NCBI GenBank assembly: GCA_009912175.1
Contig: WNDQ01000023.1
Coordinates: forward strand, 1-58,752
DNA: 58,752 nucleotides
DNA from: Paracidovorax wautersii
GTDB taxonomy: Bacteria; Pseudomonadota; Gammaproteobacteria; Burkholderiales; Burkholderiaceae_C
Direction: 5' to 3'
The position numbers and the translations under genes were made by a program. The notes under the pieces were generated by a model, which worked only from the letters and a program-made list of their open reading frames with translations, did no database searches and was not told the DNA's origin. Each line of letters begins with the position of its first letter. Position 1 is the first letter of the stretch. This document shows, one piece after another, positions 7,317-15,691 of this stretch.

Positions 7317-8300
7317 TTAATCGACCTTGAGATTGCGCGCCCGGATCAGTTCGCCATAACGACCGCGATCGAGCGCGGCGACGTCGCGCAGTTGTTCGGG
7401 CGTGGAGCCGCGCGCGACGGCACCTTGCGCGGACAGCCGCTGCTGGACGTCAGGCAGTTGCGCGACCTCGCGGATGGTGGCGGAAAGCTGATCGACGATG
7501 GCCTTGGGCGTGCCCTTGGGCGCCAGCACCGCCGTCCACGAACCGGTGTCGGCATCGCGGATGCCGGCCTCCGTCAACGTCGGCACGTCTGGCAGCACGG
7601 GTGAACGCTGCGGCCCGGTGACCGCCAGCGCCACCAGCTTGCCGGATTTCACGTACGAAGCGGTCTCCAGCACCGATGCAAACAACAGGTCCACGTGGCC
7701 CGCGACCAGATCGGCCATGGCCGGGCCGCCGCCCTTGTAGGGCACGTGGGTCATCTTGGTGCCGGTGGCCAGCTGGAATTTCTCGCCGGCCAGGTGCGGC
7801 GCGCCGCCGCTGCCCGAGCTGGCGAAGGTGAACTGGTCCGGCTGGGCGCGCAGTTGCTCCACCAGTTGCGGCACCGTCCGGGCCTGGACCTTGGGCGAGG
7901 CCACGAGCGCAAAGGGCAGATCGGCGAACATCGACACCGGTTCGAAATCGCGCGCAGGATCGTGGCTGAGCTTGTAAAGCCAGGGGTTGATGGCCATCAG
8001 CCCCGAATTGGCGAACAGCAGCGTGTAGCCGTCGGGCTTGGCGCGTGCCACGGCGTCGGCGGCGATCTGCCCGGCCGCGCCGGCGCGGTTGTCCACGACC
8101 ACCGCCTGGCCCAGCTTCTTGCCGAGCTGGTCGGCCATCAGGCGGGCGGCGATGTCGGTGCCGCCACCGGGCGAGAAAGGCACCAGCAATGTGATGGTGC
8201 GGTCGGGGTAGGTCTGCTGCGCCCGGCCAGCCAGCGGCCATGCCACGGTCAAGGCGGCGGCCATCAGGGCTGCGCAGGTCTGGCGTCGGTTGCGATTCAT
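7317..8300 (-). CDS. Bug-family (TctC) tripartite tricarboxylate transporter binding protein
   Basis: A 327-residue periplasmic protein with a signal peptide (MNRNRRQTCAALMAAALTVA, cleavage near AGRAQQ). The mature start YPDRTITLLVPFSPGGGTDI is the Bug-family signature, and VVVDNRAGAAGQIAAD and FANSGLMAIN continue the first lobe. Bug proteins bind small carboxylates for TctAB permeases. No TctA or TctB gene is present in the window, as is common in Burkholderiales where Bug genes are numerous and orphaned. It lies 73 bases downstream of the lactonase and probably belongs to the same transcript. The ligand is likely an acid handled by the neighbouring enzymes. Confidence 0.92.
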   Translation of the reverse strand: MNRNRRQTCAALMAAALTVAWPLAGRAQQTYPDRTITLLVPFSPGGGTDIAARLMADQLGKKLGQAVVVDNRAGAAGQIAADAVARAKPDGYTLLFANSGLMAINPWLYKLSHDPARDFEPVSMFADLPFALVASPKVQARTVPQLVEQLRAQPDQFTFASSGSGGAPHLAGEKFQLATGTKMTHVPYKGGGPAMADLVAGHVDLLFASVLETASYVKSGKLVALAVTGPQRSPVLPDVPTLTEAGIRDADTGSWTAVLAPKGTPKAIVDQLSATIREVAQLPDVQQRLSAQGAVARGSTPEQLRDVAALDRGRYGELIRARNLKVD

Positions 8301-8373
8301 GAGCAGGTCTCCAGGTGCGAAGTCGAAACAACAACGGAGGGAAACGGCGGCGGGCGTCCGCCCGCCAGAAAAC

Positions 8374-9465
8374 TCACACCGCGCCGTGGGCTTCCACGTA
8401 CAGCGCGTAGAGCGAATGGCTGCTGGCCATGTAGAGGCGGTTGCGCTTGGGGCCGCCGAAGGTGAGGTTGGCGCAGCGCTCGGGCAGGCGGATGTGGCCG
8501 ATGGGCTTGCCTTGCGGGTTGAAGACCATCACGCCGTCGAGGTCCTCGGGCTTGCCCTGGGCCGAGCCGTTGCTGCCCCAGCCGCACCAGAGGTTGCCGT
8601 CGGTGTCGACCCGAAAACCGTCGAGCGCGCCGGGCCCGTTGGCGTCGACCAGCTTGGTCTTGTTGGAGAGCGTGCCGTCGGCGGCCACGTCGTAGCGCCA
8701 GATGCTGCGATGCGGCGTGCCCTTCCACTCGACCACGTACAGCGCCTTTTCGTCGGGCGAGAAGGCCAGGCCGTTGGGGTTGACCAGCCCGGTCTCGACA
8801 GCGCGGATACTGCCGTCCGCGCCGATGCGGTAGACGTTGGTGGTGGCCTGCTCGGCCTGGGCTTTTTCGCCTTCCCAACTGCCGGCGATGCCAAAGCCCG
8901 GATCGGTGAACCAGACCGAGTCGTCGGACCGGACCACCACGTCGTTGGGTGCGTTGAGGCGCTTGCCGTCGAAACGGTCGGCCAGCACGGTGATACGGCC
9001 GTCGTGTTCGGTGCGTGTCACGCGCCGTGTCACCGAGTGTTCGCAGGTCACCAGCCGCCCTTGCCGGTCGCGCGTGTTGCCATTGGCGAAGTTCGACGGC
9101 TGGCGGAACACGCTGAACGCGCCGCTGGTTTCGTCGTACTTCATGATGCGGTTGTTGGGGATGTCGCTGACCAGCACGTACTGGCCCGCCGGAAAGTACA
9201 CCGGCCCCTCGGCCCAGCGCATGCCGCTGGCGACCTGCTCGACCGTGCTGCTGTAGATGCGGTATTTGGCAAAGCTCGGGTCCAGGATCTGGATGGCCGG
9301 GTCCGGGTAGCGCTGGTTGGGCACGAAGGGAAAGGACTGCGCCGCCGCGGCCGCGCTGGCCACCGCCAGGCCCGCGCCCGCCGAGGTCTTGAGGAAGCGC
9401 CGGCACGGCATGGCCGGCGTGGGCGGCGAAGGCCGCATGGAAGGTGGCGTGTCGTTGTTGTGCAT
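8374..9465 (-). CDS. Tat-exported SMP-30/gluconolactonase-family lactonase
   Basis: A 363-residue six-bladed beta-propeller of the SMP-30/gluconolactonase/LRE family. These hydrolyse sugar lactones with a bound divalent metal. The twin-arginine signal CRRFLKTSAGAGLAVASAAA occupies residues 20-40, so the protein is exported folded. Propeller motifs include WAEGPVYFP, NDVVVRSDDSVWFTDPGFG, NPNGLAFSPDEKALYV and DGFRVDTDGNLWCGWG, which carry the usual metal-binding Glu, Asn and Asp. The ATG at 9465 is preceded by an AGGAGA ribosome-binding site. It sits between a glucarate-dehydratase-like gene and a Bug protein gene on the same strand, which suggests periplasmic opening of an aldonic or aldaric lactone before uptake. 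Confidence 0.9.
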   Translation of the reverse strand: MHNNDTPPSMRPSPPTPAMPCRRFLKTSAGAGLAVASAAAAAQSFPFVPNQRYPDPAIQILDPSFAKYRIYSSTVEQVASGMRWAEGPVYFPAGQYVLVSDIPNNRIMKYDETSGAFSVFRQPSNFANGNTRDRQGRLVTCEHSVTRRVTRTEHDGRITVLADRFDGKRLNAPNDVVVRSDDSVWFTDPGFGIAGSWEGEKAQAEQATTNVYRIGADGSIRAVETGLVNPNGLAFSPDEKALYVVEWKGTPHRSIWRYDVAADGTLSNKTKLVDANGPGALDGFRVDTDGNLWCGWGSNGSAQGKPEDLDGVMVFNPQGKPIGHIRLPERCANLTFGGPKRNRLYMASSHSLYALYVEAHGAV

Positions 9466-9561
9466 GCATGTCTCCTGTGAAAAAAACGGATCGCGCGGAC
9501 ATGGCGCCGCCTCCCGGCGCGGCCAGGCGCTTCGGGATGCGCCGGGCGCGCGCAAAGAACG

Positions 9562-10836
9562 TCAGAAGCGCGGCTTGCGTGTCTGCCAGTCGGGCTGGTA
9601 CTTGCGCATCTGGCGCGCGTCGTCGCGGCTGCGGATGTCGATGGCCAGGAACTGCGCGTGCAGCTTGGCCAGTTGCGCTGGGTCGATTTCCACGCCCAGG
9701 CCGGGCTTGCTGAAGTCGATGCGCACATTGCCGTCGACGATGGGCAGCTTGCCGCCCACGATCACTTCCTCGTCGGCCTCCTGCCAGGGGTAGTGCGTGT
9801 CGCAGGCATAGCCCAGGTTGGTGACCGAGGCCGCCACGTGCGTCATGGCCATCAGGCTGATGCCCAGGTGCGAGTTGCTGTGCATGGAAATGCCCACGCC
9901 AAAGGTGTCGCACAGCCGCGCCAGCGCCTGCGTGTCGCGCAGGCCGCCCCAGTAGTGGTGGTCCGACAGCACGATCTGCACGCTGTTCTGCGCCACGCTG
10001 CGGCGGAATTCGTCGAAGTCGGTCACCACCATGTTGGTGGCCAGCGGCAGGCCGGTGCGCCGGTGCAGCTCGGCCATGCCGTCCAGGCCGGGCGTGGGGT
10101 CTTCGTAATACTCCAGGCAGCCGTCGAGCAGGCCGGCCATGCGCACGGCGGTCTCCAGCGACCAGTTGCCGTTGGGGTCGATGCGCAGCGGCGCGTCGGG
10201 GAAGGCTTGCTTGAGCGCCCGGATGCAGGCGACCTCGTGCTCGGGCTCCAGCGCACCGGCCTTGAGCTTGATGCTCTTGAAGCCGTTCTCGTCGATTATG
10301 CGGCGCGCCTGCGCCACGATCTGCTCGGCGCTCAGGGCCTCGCCCCAGCGGTCCGGCGGATAGGGCGAGTCGATGTGCTGGGCGTACTTGAAGACCAGAT
10401 AGGCGCTGAAGGGCACTTCCTGCCGCACCGCGCCGCCGAGCAGGTTGACCAGCGGCATGCCCAGAAAACGCGCCTGCAGATCCAGGAAAGCCACCTCGAA
10501 CGCCGAGTAGGCGTTGGCCACCTGCTTGCTCGGGTGCGAACCCGGTGCCAGTTCAGCGCCCGCCTGTGCGCGCGGCAGGCGCGCCACCGTGGCCTTGACG
10601 CGTGCGCGCAGGCCGTTCAGATCGAAGGGGTCGAGCCCGACCAGGGTTTCGGCCATGGCCTGCAGCACGCTCAGGACTGGCGCGTCGCCATAACTTTCGC
10701 CCAGGCCGATGTGGCCGGTGTCGCTCTCGATCTCGATGATGGAGCGCAGTGCGTAGGGCTCGTGGATGCCGCTGGCATTGAGCAGCGGCGCATCCTTGAA
10801 GGCGATCGGGGTGACGCGGATGTGTTGGACTTTCAC
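9562..10836 (-). CDS. gudD: Enolase-superfamily sugar-acid dehydratase, glucarate dehydratase-like
   Basis: A 424-residue member of the mandelate racemase/glucarate dehydratase branch. The N-terminal capping domain is followed by a barrel with the KxK base (SIKLKAG), metal ligands Asp in RIDPNGNW, Glu in YYEDPTPG and Asp in SDHHYWGG, and the His base in GISMHSNSHLGIS. The tail with ARDDARQM is also seen in GudD. It would dehydrate D-glucarate or a related aldarate to a 5-keto-4-deoxy acid. Start: the frame is open to a TTG at 10863, but a GTG at 10836 gives MKVQHIRVTPIAFKD, the normal family start; the choice is uncertain. It is first gene of the leftward cluster and divergent from a Bug protein gene. 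Another aldarate is possible. Confidence 0.85.
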   Translation of the reverse strand: MKVQHIRVTPIAFKDAPLLNASGIHEPYALRSIIEIESDTGHIGLGESYGDAPVLSVLQAMAETLVGLDPFDLNGLRARVKATVARLPRAQAGAELAPGSHPSKQVANAYSAFEVAFLDLQARFLGMPLVNLLGGAVRQEVPFSAYLVFKYAQHIDSPYPPDRWGEALSAEQIVAQARRIIDENGFKSIKLKAGALEPEHEVACIRALKQAFPDAPLRIDPNGNWSLETAVRMAGLLDGCLEYYEDPTPGLDGMAELHRRTGLPLATNMVVTDFDEFRRSVAQNSVQIVLSDHHYWGGLRDTQALARLCDTFGVGISMHSNSHLGISLMAMTHVAASVTNLGYACDTHYPWQEADEEVIVGGKLPIVDGNVRIDFSKPGLGVEIDPAQLAKLHAQFLAIDIRSRDDARQMRKYQPDWQTRKPRF

Positions 10837-10879
10837 TCGGGATCTCGCAAGGCTGGATGACAAGCGAATTGCCTCATCT

Positions 10880-11020
10880 CATATGTTGTCGTATCTCATG
10901 CTATCGCTGGAGCTCATCAACCAACAAGTGTTTTCACAAGATTAGGCATCAAAACGAGGGAAAGTCCCGAATCCATCCCAAGAGCGCGGCTTCAACAATT
11001 CCTACGTCATACAACATAGT
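10880..11020. promoter_or_regulatory. Divergent intergenic control region with a repeated TATGTTGT motif
   Basis: The 195-base gap between the dehydratase and the rightward Bug gene is clearly more AT-rich than its surroundings. It carries CATATGTTGTCGTAT at 10880-10894 and, in inverse orientation, GTCATACAACATAGT at 11006-11020; they share TATGTTGT. Repeats of this kind flanking divergent promoters suggest one regulator acting on both transcripts. Motifs with TTGT-ATAC character are typical for GntR/FCD regulators, but no such gene is adjacent. Confidence 0.35.
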
Positions 11021-11031
11021 CAGGAAACACC

Positions 11032-12024
11032 GTGAAAGTCACCCGCCGCACGCTGATGGCCGCCCTGGGCGCCTGGGGCACCACCACTTCGCCGCTGGGC
11101 CTGTCCCTGGCGCACGCGTCGGACGGCAACTGGCCCGCTCGCCCCATCAACTACGTCGTGCCCTTCACGCCGGGCGGCTCGACCGACGTGATCGGCCGCG
11201 TGCTGGCCGAAAAACTCGGCCAGCGCCTGGGCCAGCCCGTGGTGGTCGACAACAAGCCCGGCGCCGCCGGCGCGGTGGGCGCGAGCTTCGTGGCCAAGGC
11301 CAAGGCCGACGGCTACACGCTGTTCGGCGGCACCATCAGCACGCACGCCATCAACGCCAGCCTCTACAAGAACCTGGCCTACGACCCGGTCAAGGATTTC
11401 GAGCCCGTGTCGCTGTCGGCCTTCCTGCCCAACGTGCTGATGGTCGACCCCAACCTGGGCGTGAATTCGGTGCAGGACCTGGTGGCGCTGCTGCGCAAGG
11501 ACCCGAGCAAACGGCTGTTCGCCTCCTCCGGCGCCGGCACCTCGACCCACCTGGCGGGCGAGTTGTTCGCGGGCGTGATCGGCGTGCCGCTCACCCACGT
11601 GCCCTACAAGGGCACGCCGCCAGCCATGATGGATGTCTCGGCCGGCCTGGTGCCCTTCATGTTCGACCAGCTCACCGCCGCGCGCCCGCTGGCCCAGGGC
11701 GGCAAGCTCAAGCTGCTGGCCGTGACCACGGGCAAGCGTGTGGCGGCCGCGCCCGAATTGCCGACCATGAAGGAAGCCGGCATCGCCGACTTCGAGATGT
11801 CGTCCTGGCAGGCCGTCTACGCCCCCAAGGGCACGCCGCCGGCCATCGTGGACCGCCTGTCGCAGGAGATTGCCGCCATCGTCCAGTTGCCCGACGTCCG
11901 GACCCGGCTGGGCGAGATGGGCATGGAACTGGTGGGCAGCACGCCCGCGCAACTGGCCGACCTGATGGCGCGCGAGATTCCGCGCTGGGCCGAGGTGGTG
12001 CGCAAGTCGGGCGCCAGCGCCTGA
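11032..12024 (+). CDS. Bug-family (TctC) binding protein, second copy
   Basis: A 330-residue exported binding protein of the Bug family. The N-terminus (MKVTRRTLMAALGAW ... SLAHAS) is a signal peptide with an RRT motif that could suit Sec or Tat. The mature part has WPARPINYVVPFTPGGSTDV, VVVDNKPGAAGAVGA and the second-lobe THVPYKGTPPAMMDV. It is divergent from the sugar-acid dehydratase with a shared control region, so it probably delivers the same kind of acid. It is only moderately similar to the Bug protein at 7317-8300, so the two are not a recent duplication. No permease gene is next to it. The stop is 16 bases from the end of convergent queC. Confidence 0.92.
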   Translation: MKVTRRTLMAALGAWGTTTSPLGLSLAHASDGNWPARPINYVVPFTPGGSTDVIGRVLAEKLGQRLGQPVVVDNKPGAAGAVGASFVAKAKADGYTLFGGTISTHAINASLYKNLAYDPVKDFEPVSLSAFLPNVLMVDPNLGVNSVQDLVALLRKDPSKRLFASSGAGTSTHLAGELFAGVIGVPLTHVPYKGTPPAMMDVSAGLVPFMFDQLTAARPLAQGGKLKLLAVTTGKRVAAAPELPTMKEAGIADFEMSSWQAVYAPKGTPPAIVDRLSQEIAAIVQLPDVRTRLGEMGMELVGSTPAQLADLMAREIPRWAEVVRKSGASA

Positions 12025-12039
12025 TCGCCGGCGCGCCGG

Positions 12040-12843
12040 TCAGGCCGGCTCGTCGTCCCCGTTGATCTCTTCGAGGTAGCGCTCGTAGCCCTTGGCGCGC
12101 AGGTAGCAGGCCGGGCAGGTGCCACAGCCGTAGCCCCACGGGTGGCGGTGGCTGCGGTCGCCGCGGTAGCAGGTGTGGGTGTCCTCGATGATGAGGTCGA
12201 TCAGCGCCGTGCCGCCCGCGCGCTCGGCCAGGTGCCAGGTCTGCGCCTTGTCGATCCACATCAGCGGCGTGTCGACCAGCAGCCGGCGATCCATGCCCAG
12301 CGACAGCGCCAGCTGCATGGCCTTCATGGTGTCATCGCGGCAGTCGGGGTAGCCCGAGAAGTCGGTTTCGCACACGCCCGTCACGATCACGTCCAGCCCG
12401 CGCCGGTAGGCCAGCGCCGCTGCCAGCGTCAGAAACAGCAGGTTGCGGCCGGGCACAAAGGTGTTGGGCAGGCCGCTGTCGGCCATCTCGATCTCGATAT
12501 CGCGCGTGAGCGAGGTCTGGCTGATCTGGCCCAGCACCTGCGCATCGAGCACGTGGTCTTCGCCCAGGCGCGACGCCCAGTGCGGGAAACGCACGCGCAG
12601 GTGCTGCAGGAAGGCGATGCGCGTGCGCAGCTCCACGTCGTGGCGCTGGCCGTAGTCGAAGGCGATGGTCTCGACCCGTGCGTAGCGCGTCAGCGCCAGC
12701 GCCAGACAGGTGGCCGAATCCTGCCCCCCGGAAAACAGCACCAGCGCGCCGCGTCCGCTCAGGCCCGAGGCCGCCACGTCGTCCGCCGCGGCGCGCGCGG
12801 ACGATGAAGCGGGAGAAGAAACAGAGGCGTCGTGTGTCGTCAT
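12040..12843 (-). CDS. queC: 7-cyano-7-deazaguanine (preQ0) synthase QueC
   Basis: This ATP-dependent enzyme converts 7-carboxy-7-deazaguanine to preQ0 in queuosine biosynthesis. The PP-loop SGGQDS is at residues 38-43, followed by [12 protein letters not shown]. The middle carries [14 protein letters not shown] and the [13 protein letters not shown] motif of the family. The zinc site is near the C-terminus: Cys of THTCYRG plus the three Cys of GCGTCPAC. At 267 residues it has about 30 extra, low-complexity Ala/Ser residues at the N-terminus, so a later start is possible. No other queuosine gene is nearby, so it acts as a stand-alone unit here. Confidence 0.95.
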   Translation of the reverse strand: MTTHDASVSSPASSSARAAADDVAASGLSGRGALVLFSGGQDSATCLALALTRYARVETIAFDYGQRHDVELRTRIAFLQHLRVRFPHWASRLGEDHVLDAQVLGQISQTSLTRDIEIEMADSGLPNTFVPGRNLLFLTLAAALAYRRGLDVIVTGVCETDFSGYPDCRDDTMKAMQLALSLGMDRRLLVDTPLMWIDKAQTWHLAERAGGTALIDLIIEDTHTCYRGDRSHRHPWGYGCGTCPACYLRAKGYERYLEEINGDDEPA

Positions 12844-12882
12844 AGCCGCGCAATGATAGAGCGACGGCGCCCGGCGCGCGCG

Positions 12883-13770
12883 TCAGGTGCGGGCTTCGCG
12901 CATGAGTTCGATGTAGCGTTGCGCGCCCAGGCCCAGCGGCCGCTCGCGCGACCACACCACGTCGACCCACAGGCGCAGCTGGTTGCTGATGTTGTCGAAC
13001 ACGATCTCCACCAGCGCGCCAGCGGCCACCAGCGGCTGCACCAGCGAGCGCGGCAGGTAGGCCCAGCCCAGGCCGGCCTGCACCAGGCTGAGCGTGGCGA
13101 GCTGGCTGTCGGTGCGCCAGGTCTGGCGCGAGACGACGAAACGCGGATCGCTGTGGCGCCCGTCGCGGCTGGCCACGACGATCTGACGCGCGTCGATCAG
13201 GTCCTCCAGCCGCAGCCGGCGCGCGCCCTGCTGCACCAGCGGATGGCTGGGCGCCAGCACGGCGACCACCAGGTCGCTGCTGACTTCCTGAAAAGCCTCG
13301 CGCTCGTCCAGGCGCTCGCGCTCGAACACCAGCGCCAGGTGCACGCAGCCTTCGTGCAGCATGCGCAGCGCATCGGCCTGCGGCGCCGACAGCACTTCCA
13401 CGTCCAGCGCCGGAAACTCGCGCGCCAGCACGGCCAGCGGCGCACTCCAGGGCGCCGACATCAGCTCGGGCGCGATGGCGATCGCCAGGCGGCGCTCCAG
13501 CCCCTGGTGCAGCGCCAGCGCGTGGGCCTGCAGTTGCCGCAACTGGCTGGCCAACTGGCGCGCCTGGGGTTCGAGCGTGCGCGCCGCATCGGTCGGCCGC
13601 GGCTCGCGCCCGCGGCGGTCGAACAGCACCAAGTCCAGCTCCGCCTCCAACTGGGCAATGCCCATGCTCACGGCCGAGGGCACACGGCCCAGCGCCCGCG
13701 CGGCCGCGGAAAACGAGCCGTGGTCGAGCACGGCCAGGAAAAGCTGAACGCTGTCGCTGGAAAAAGCCAT
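12883..13770 (-). CDS. LysR-family transcriptional regulator, divergent from efflux gene
   Basis: A 295-residue LysR regulator. The N-terminal winged helix-turn-helix (residues 5-65) reads VQLFLAVLDHGSFSAAARAL then PSAVSMGIAQLEAELDLVLF. The C-terminal co-inducer domain starts near residue 90 and has the RLAIAIAPELMSAPW strand and a SLVQAGLGWAYLP loop. Residues 235-262 carry RTDSQLATLSLVQAG, typical of effector-domain lobe 2. It faces a PACE-family efflux gene across a 134-base AT-rich gap with an inverted repeat. By the usual LysR logic it should control that gene and itself. The inducer is unknown. Confidence 0.92.
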   Translation of the reverse strand: MAFSSDSVQLFLAVLDHGSFSAAARALGRVPSAVSMGIAQLEAELDLVLFDRRGREPRPTDAARTLEPQARQLASQLRQLQAHALALHQGLERRLAIAIAPELMSAPWSAPLAVLAREFPALDVEVLSAPQADALRMLHEGCVHLALVFERERLDEREAFQEVSSDLVVAVLAPSHPLVQQGARRLRLEDLIDARQIVVASRDGRHSDPRFVVSRQTWRTDSQLATLSLVQAGLGWAYLPRSLVQPLVAAGALVEIVFDNISNQLRLWVDVVWSRERPLGLGAQRYIELMREART

Positions 13771-13776
13771 GATCTA

Positions 13777-13799
13777 TCAGATAAATTGAAATCTTCTGA
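13777..13799. promoter_or_regulatory. Candidate LysR operator in the lysR/PACE intergenic region
   Basis: An imperfect palindrome TCAGAT at 13777-13782 and ATCTTCTGA at 13791-13799 lies immediately upstream of the LysR start codon. The dyad spacing fits the T-N11-A type of LysR site. A further TATCAGA lies near 13809-13815. The whole gap is AT-rich in an otherwise GC-rich region. Confidence 0.4.
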
Positions 13800-13904
13800 C
13801 TTTATATATCAGAGAAACGAACATAAAGTCCAGGCATTCCTTCGAAATCCAGGGCATGCCCTTCCCGCCAAAAGAGCGGAACGGCTGCCCGTCCAGAGGT
13901 CCAG

Positions 13905-14342
13905 ATGCAAGGCTTGAAAAGAAAAATCGTCTACGTCTCGTTCTACGAGCTGATCGCCGTCGTGATCACCACCACCGGCCTGGCGCTGCTGTCCAGCCAC
14001 AGCGCCGGCCACGCCAGTGTGGCGGCGGTGGCCTCGTCGGCCATCGCGCTGGTCTGGAACCTGGTCTACAACACGCTGTTCGAGGCCTGGGAGTCACGCC
14101 AGGCCAAGCGCGGCCGCGGCCTGGCGCGCCGGATCGCGCATGCCATCGGCTTCGAAGCCGGCCTGGTGGTCATGCTGGTGCCCCTGTTCGCCTGGTGGCT
14201 GGACGTGTCGCTGTGGCACGCCTTTGTGCTGGACCTGGGACTGATCGTGTTTTTCCTGGTCTACACCTTCGTGTTCAACCTGGGCTTCGACCACCTGTTC
14301 GGGCTGCCTGCGTCGGCGCAAGTGCAGGCCGAAGCGGCCTGA
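13905..14342 (+). CDS. PACE-family multidrug/biocide efflux transporter
   Basis: A 145-residue inner-membrane protein of the proteobacterial antimicrobial compound efflux family (AceI-like). It has four transmembrane helices at about 12-30, 40-58, 80-100 and 107-128. They are arranged as two bacterial-transmembrane-pair repeats: the first has YVSFYELIAVVITTTGLALL, and the second has the signature RIAHAIGFEAGLVVMLVP. Family members export chlorhexidine, acriflavine or short-chain diamines by proton exchange; the charged Glu in the first helix (FYE) is the conserved key residue and is present. It is divergent from a LysR regulator, an arrangement typical of inducible aceI genes. Confidence 0.88.
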   Translation: MQGLKRKIVYVSFYELIAVVITTTGLALLSSHSAGHASVAAVASSAIALVWNLVYNTLFEAWESRQAKRGRGLARRIAHAIGFEAGLVVMLVPLFAWWLDVSLWHAFVLDLGLIVFFLVYTFVFNLGFDHLFGLPASAQVQAEAA

Positions 14343-14436
14343 AGAGATCAACACACGCCTGCAACCGTGCGGACACCGGATGGACCGGCAGGGGCAGGTG
14401 CCCGTCCTTCGCGAGTGTTGCCAGCCTGGCGCGACG

Positions 14437-15675
14437 TCACTCCACCATCACCTGCCGCCCCGTCAGCCGCGCATGTTCGCGCAGCGCGTAGCGGTCGGTC
14501 ATGCCCGCGATGTAGTCGGCCACCACGCGCGGCTTGCCCTCGCCGGCTGGCGGCGCCACGACGCCCAGTTCATCGCGCGTGGCGTAGTCCTTGGACATCT
14601 GCCCCGGATCGGCCAGGTAGATCTCGAACAGCTCGCGCATGGCCAGCTTGGCGCGGTCCATGGTGTCGACCACGCGCGCATGGCGGTAGAGATTGCGCAT
14701 CAGAAACTGCTTGAGCGCCACGCACTGCGCGCGCACCGGCGTGCTGAACGCCACCAGCGGCGGCAGCGCGCGCACGTCCTGCACGCTGGCCGGGCGGGCG
14801 TTCTGGAGCCGCTCGTGGGTGGCGTCGAGCACGTCGTAGACCAGCGCGCTGAGCATGCGGCGGATCGACTCGTACAGCAGGCGCTTGCCGCGCAGCTGCG
14901 GAAACTCGGCCAGCGACGCACGCCGGTGGATCTCGAACAGCTCGACGTCTTCCAGCTGTTCGAGCGTGAGCAGGCCCGAGCGCACGCCGTCGTCGATGTC
15001 GTGCGCGTTGTAGGCGATCTCGTCGGCTAGGTTGGTCAGTTGTGCTTCCAGGCTGGGCGAGGTGCGGTCCAGGAAACGCCGCGCCACACCGTGCGGCTCC
15101 AGGCCTTCGATGCGTTCGGCGTTGGCGCGCGAGCAGTGTTTGAGGATGCCCTCGCGCGTCTCGAAGCTCAGGTTCAGGCCGTCGTAAGCGGGGTAACGTT
15201 CTTCCAGCCGGTCGACCACACGCAGGCTCTGCAGGTTGTGCTCGAAGCCGCCGTATGGCGCCATGCAGTCGTCGAGCGCATCCTGGCCGGCGTGGCCGAA
15301 GGGCGTGTGGCCCAGGTCGTGCGCCAGCGCGACGGCCTCGACCAGGTCTTCGCTCAGGCCCAGCGTGCGCGCGATCGAACGGCCCAGTTGCGCCACTTCG
15401 AGCGAATGCGTGAGCCGGGTGCGGAACAGGTCGCCCTCGTGGTTGAGAAAAACCTGCGTCTTGTAGACCAGCCGGCGGAACGCGCTTGAATGCACGATGC
15501 GGTCGCGGTCGCGCTGGAAGGGCGAGCGTGTGGGCGCGTCGGGTTCGGCATGGCGGCGGCCGCGGCTTTGCGCCGGGTCGCACGCCCAGGGCGCGAGTGC
15601 GCCGGGCGGCAGGGCAAAGTCGTGCCTCGGCCTCAGGAGCAGGCTGGCCGCGGCGGTCGATACGGAATCGGTCAT
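14437..15675 (-). CDS. dgt: Deoxyguanosinetriphosphate triphosphohydrolase-like protein
   Basis: A 412-residue HD-domain phosphohydrolase that removes triphosphate from dNTPs. The metal-binding residues are visible: His in RTRLTHSLEVAQ, the HD pair in ALAHDLGHTPFGH, and a later Asp in TNLADEIAYNAHDIDDG. The N-terminus carries PFQRDRDRIVHSSAFRRLVYKTQVF, typical of the family. It is about 30 residues longer than usual at the N-terminus, with an Ala/Ser-rich start. It ends the leftward pilMNOPQ-aroK-aroB-dgt block, starting 16 bases after the aroB stop. It probably takes part in dNTP pool control. Confidence 0.93.
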   Translation of the reverse strand: MTDSVSTAAASLLLRPRHDFALPPGALAPWACDPAQSRGRRHAEPDAPTRSPFQRDRDRIVHSSAFRRLVYKTQVFLNHEGDLFRTRLTHSLEVAQLGRSIARTLGLSEDLVEAVALAHDLGHTPFGHAGQDALDDCMAPYGGFEHNLQSLRVVDRLEERYPAYDGLNLSFETREGILKHCSRANAERIEGLEPHGVARRFLDRTSPSLEAQLTNLADEIAYNAHDIDDGVRSGLLTLEQLEDVELFEIHRRASLAEFPQLRGKRLLYESIRRMLSALVYDVLDATHERLQNARPASVQDVRALPPLVAFSTPVRAQCVALKQFLMRNLYRHARVVDTMDRAKLAMRELFEIYLADPGQMSKDYATRDELGVVAPPAGEGKPRVVADYIAGMTDRYALREHARLTGRQVMVE

Positions 15676-15691
15676 CGTGCGGCCCCGGCTT

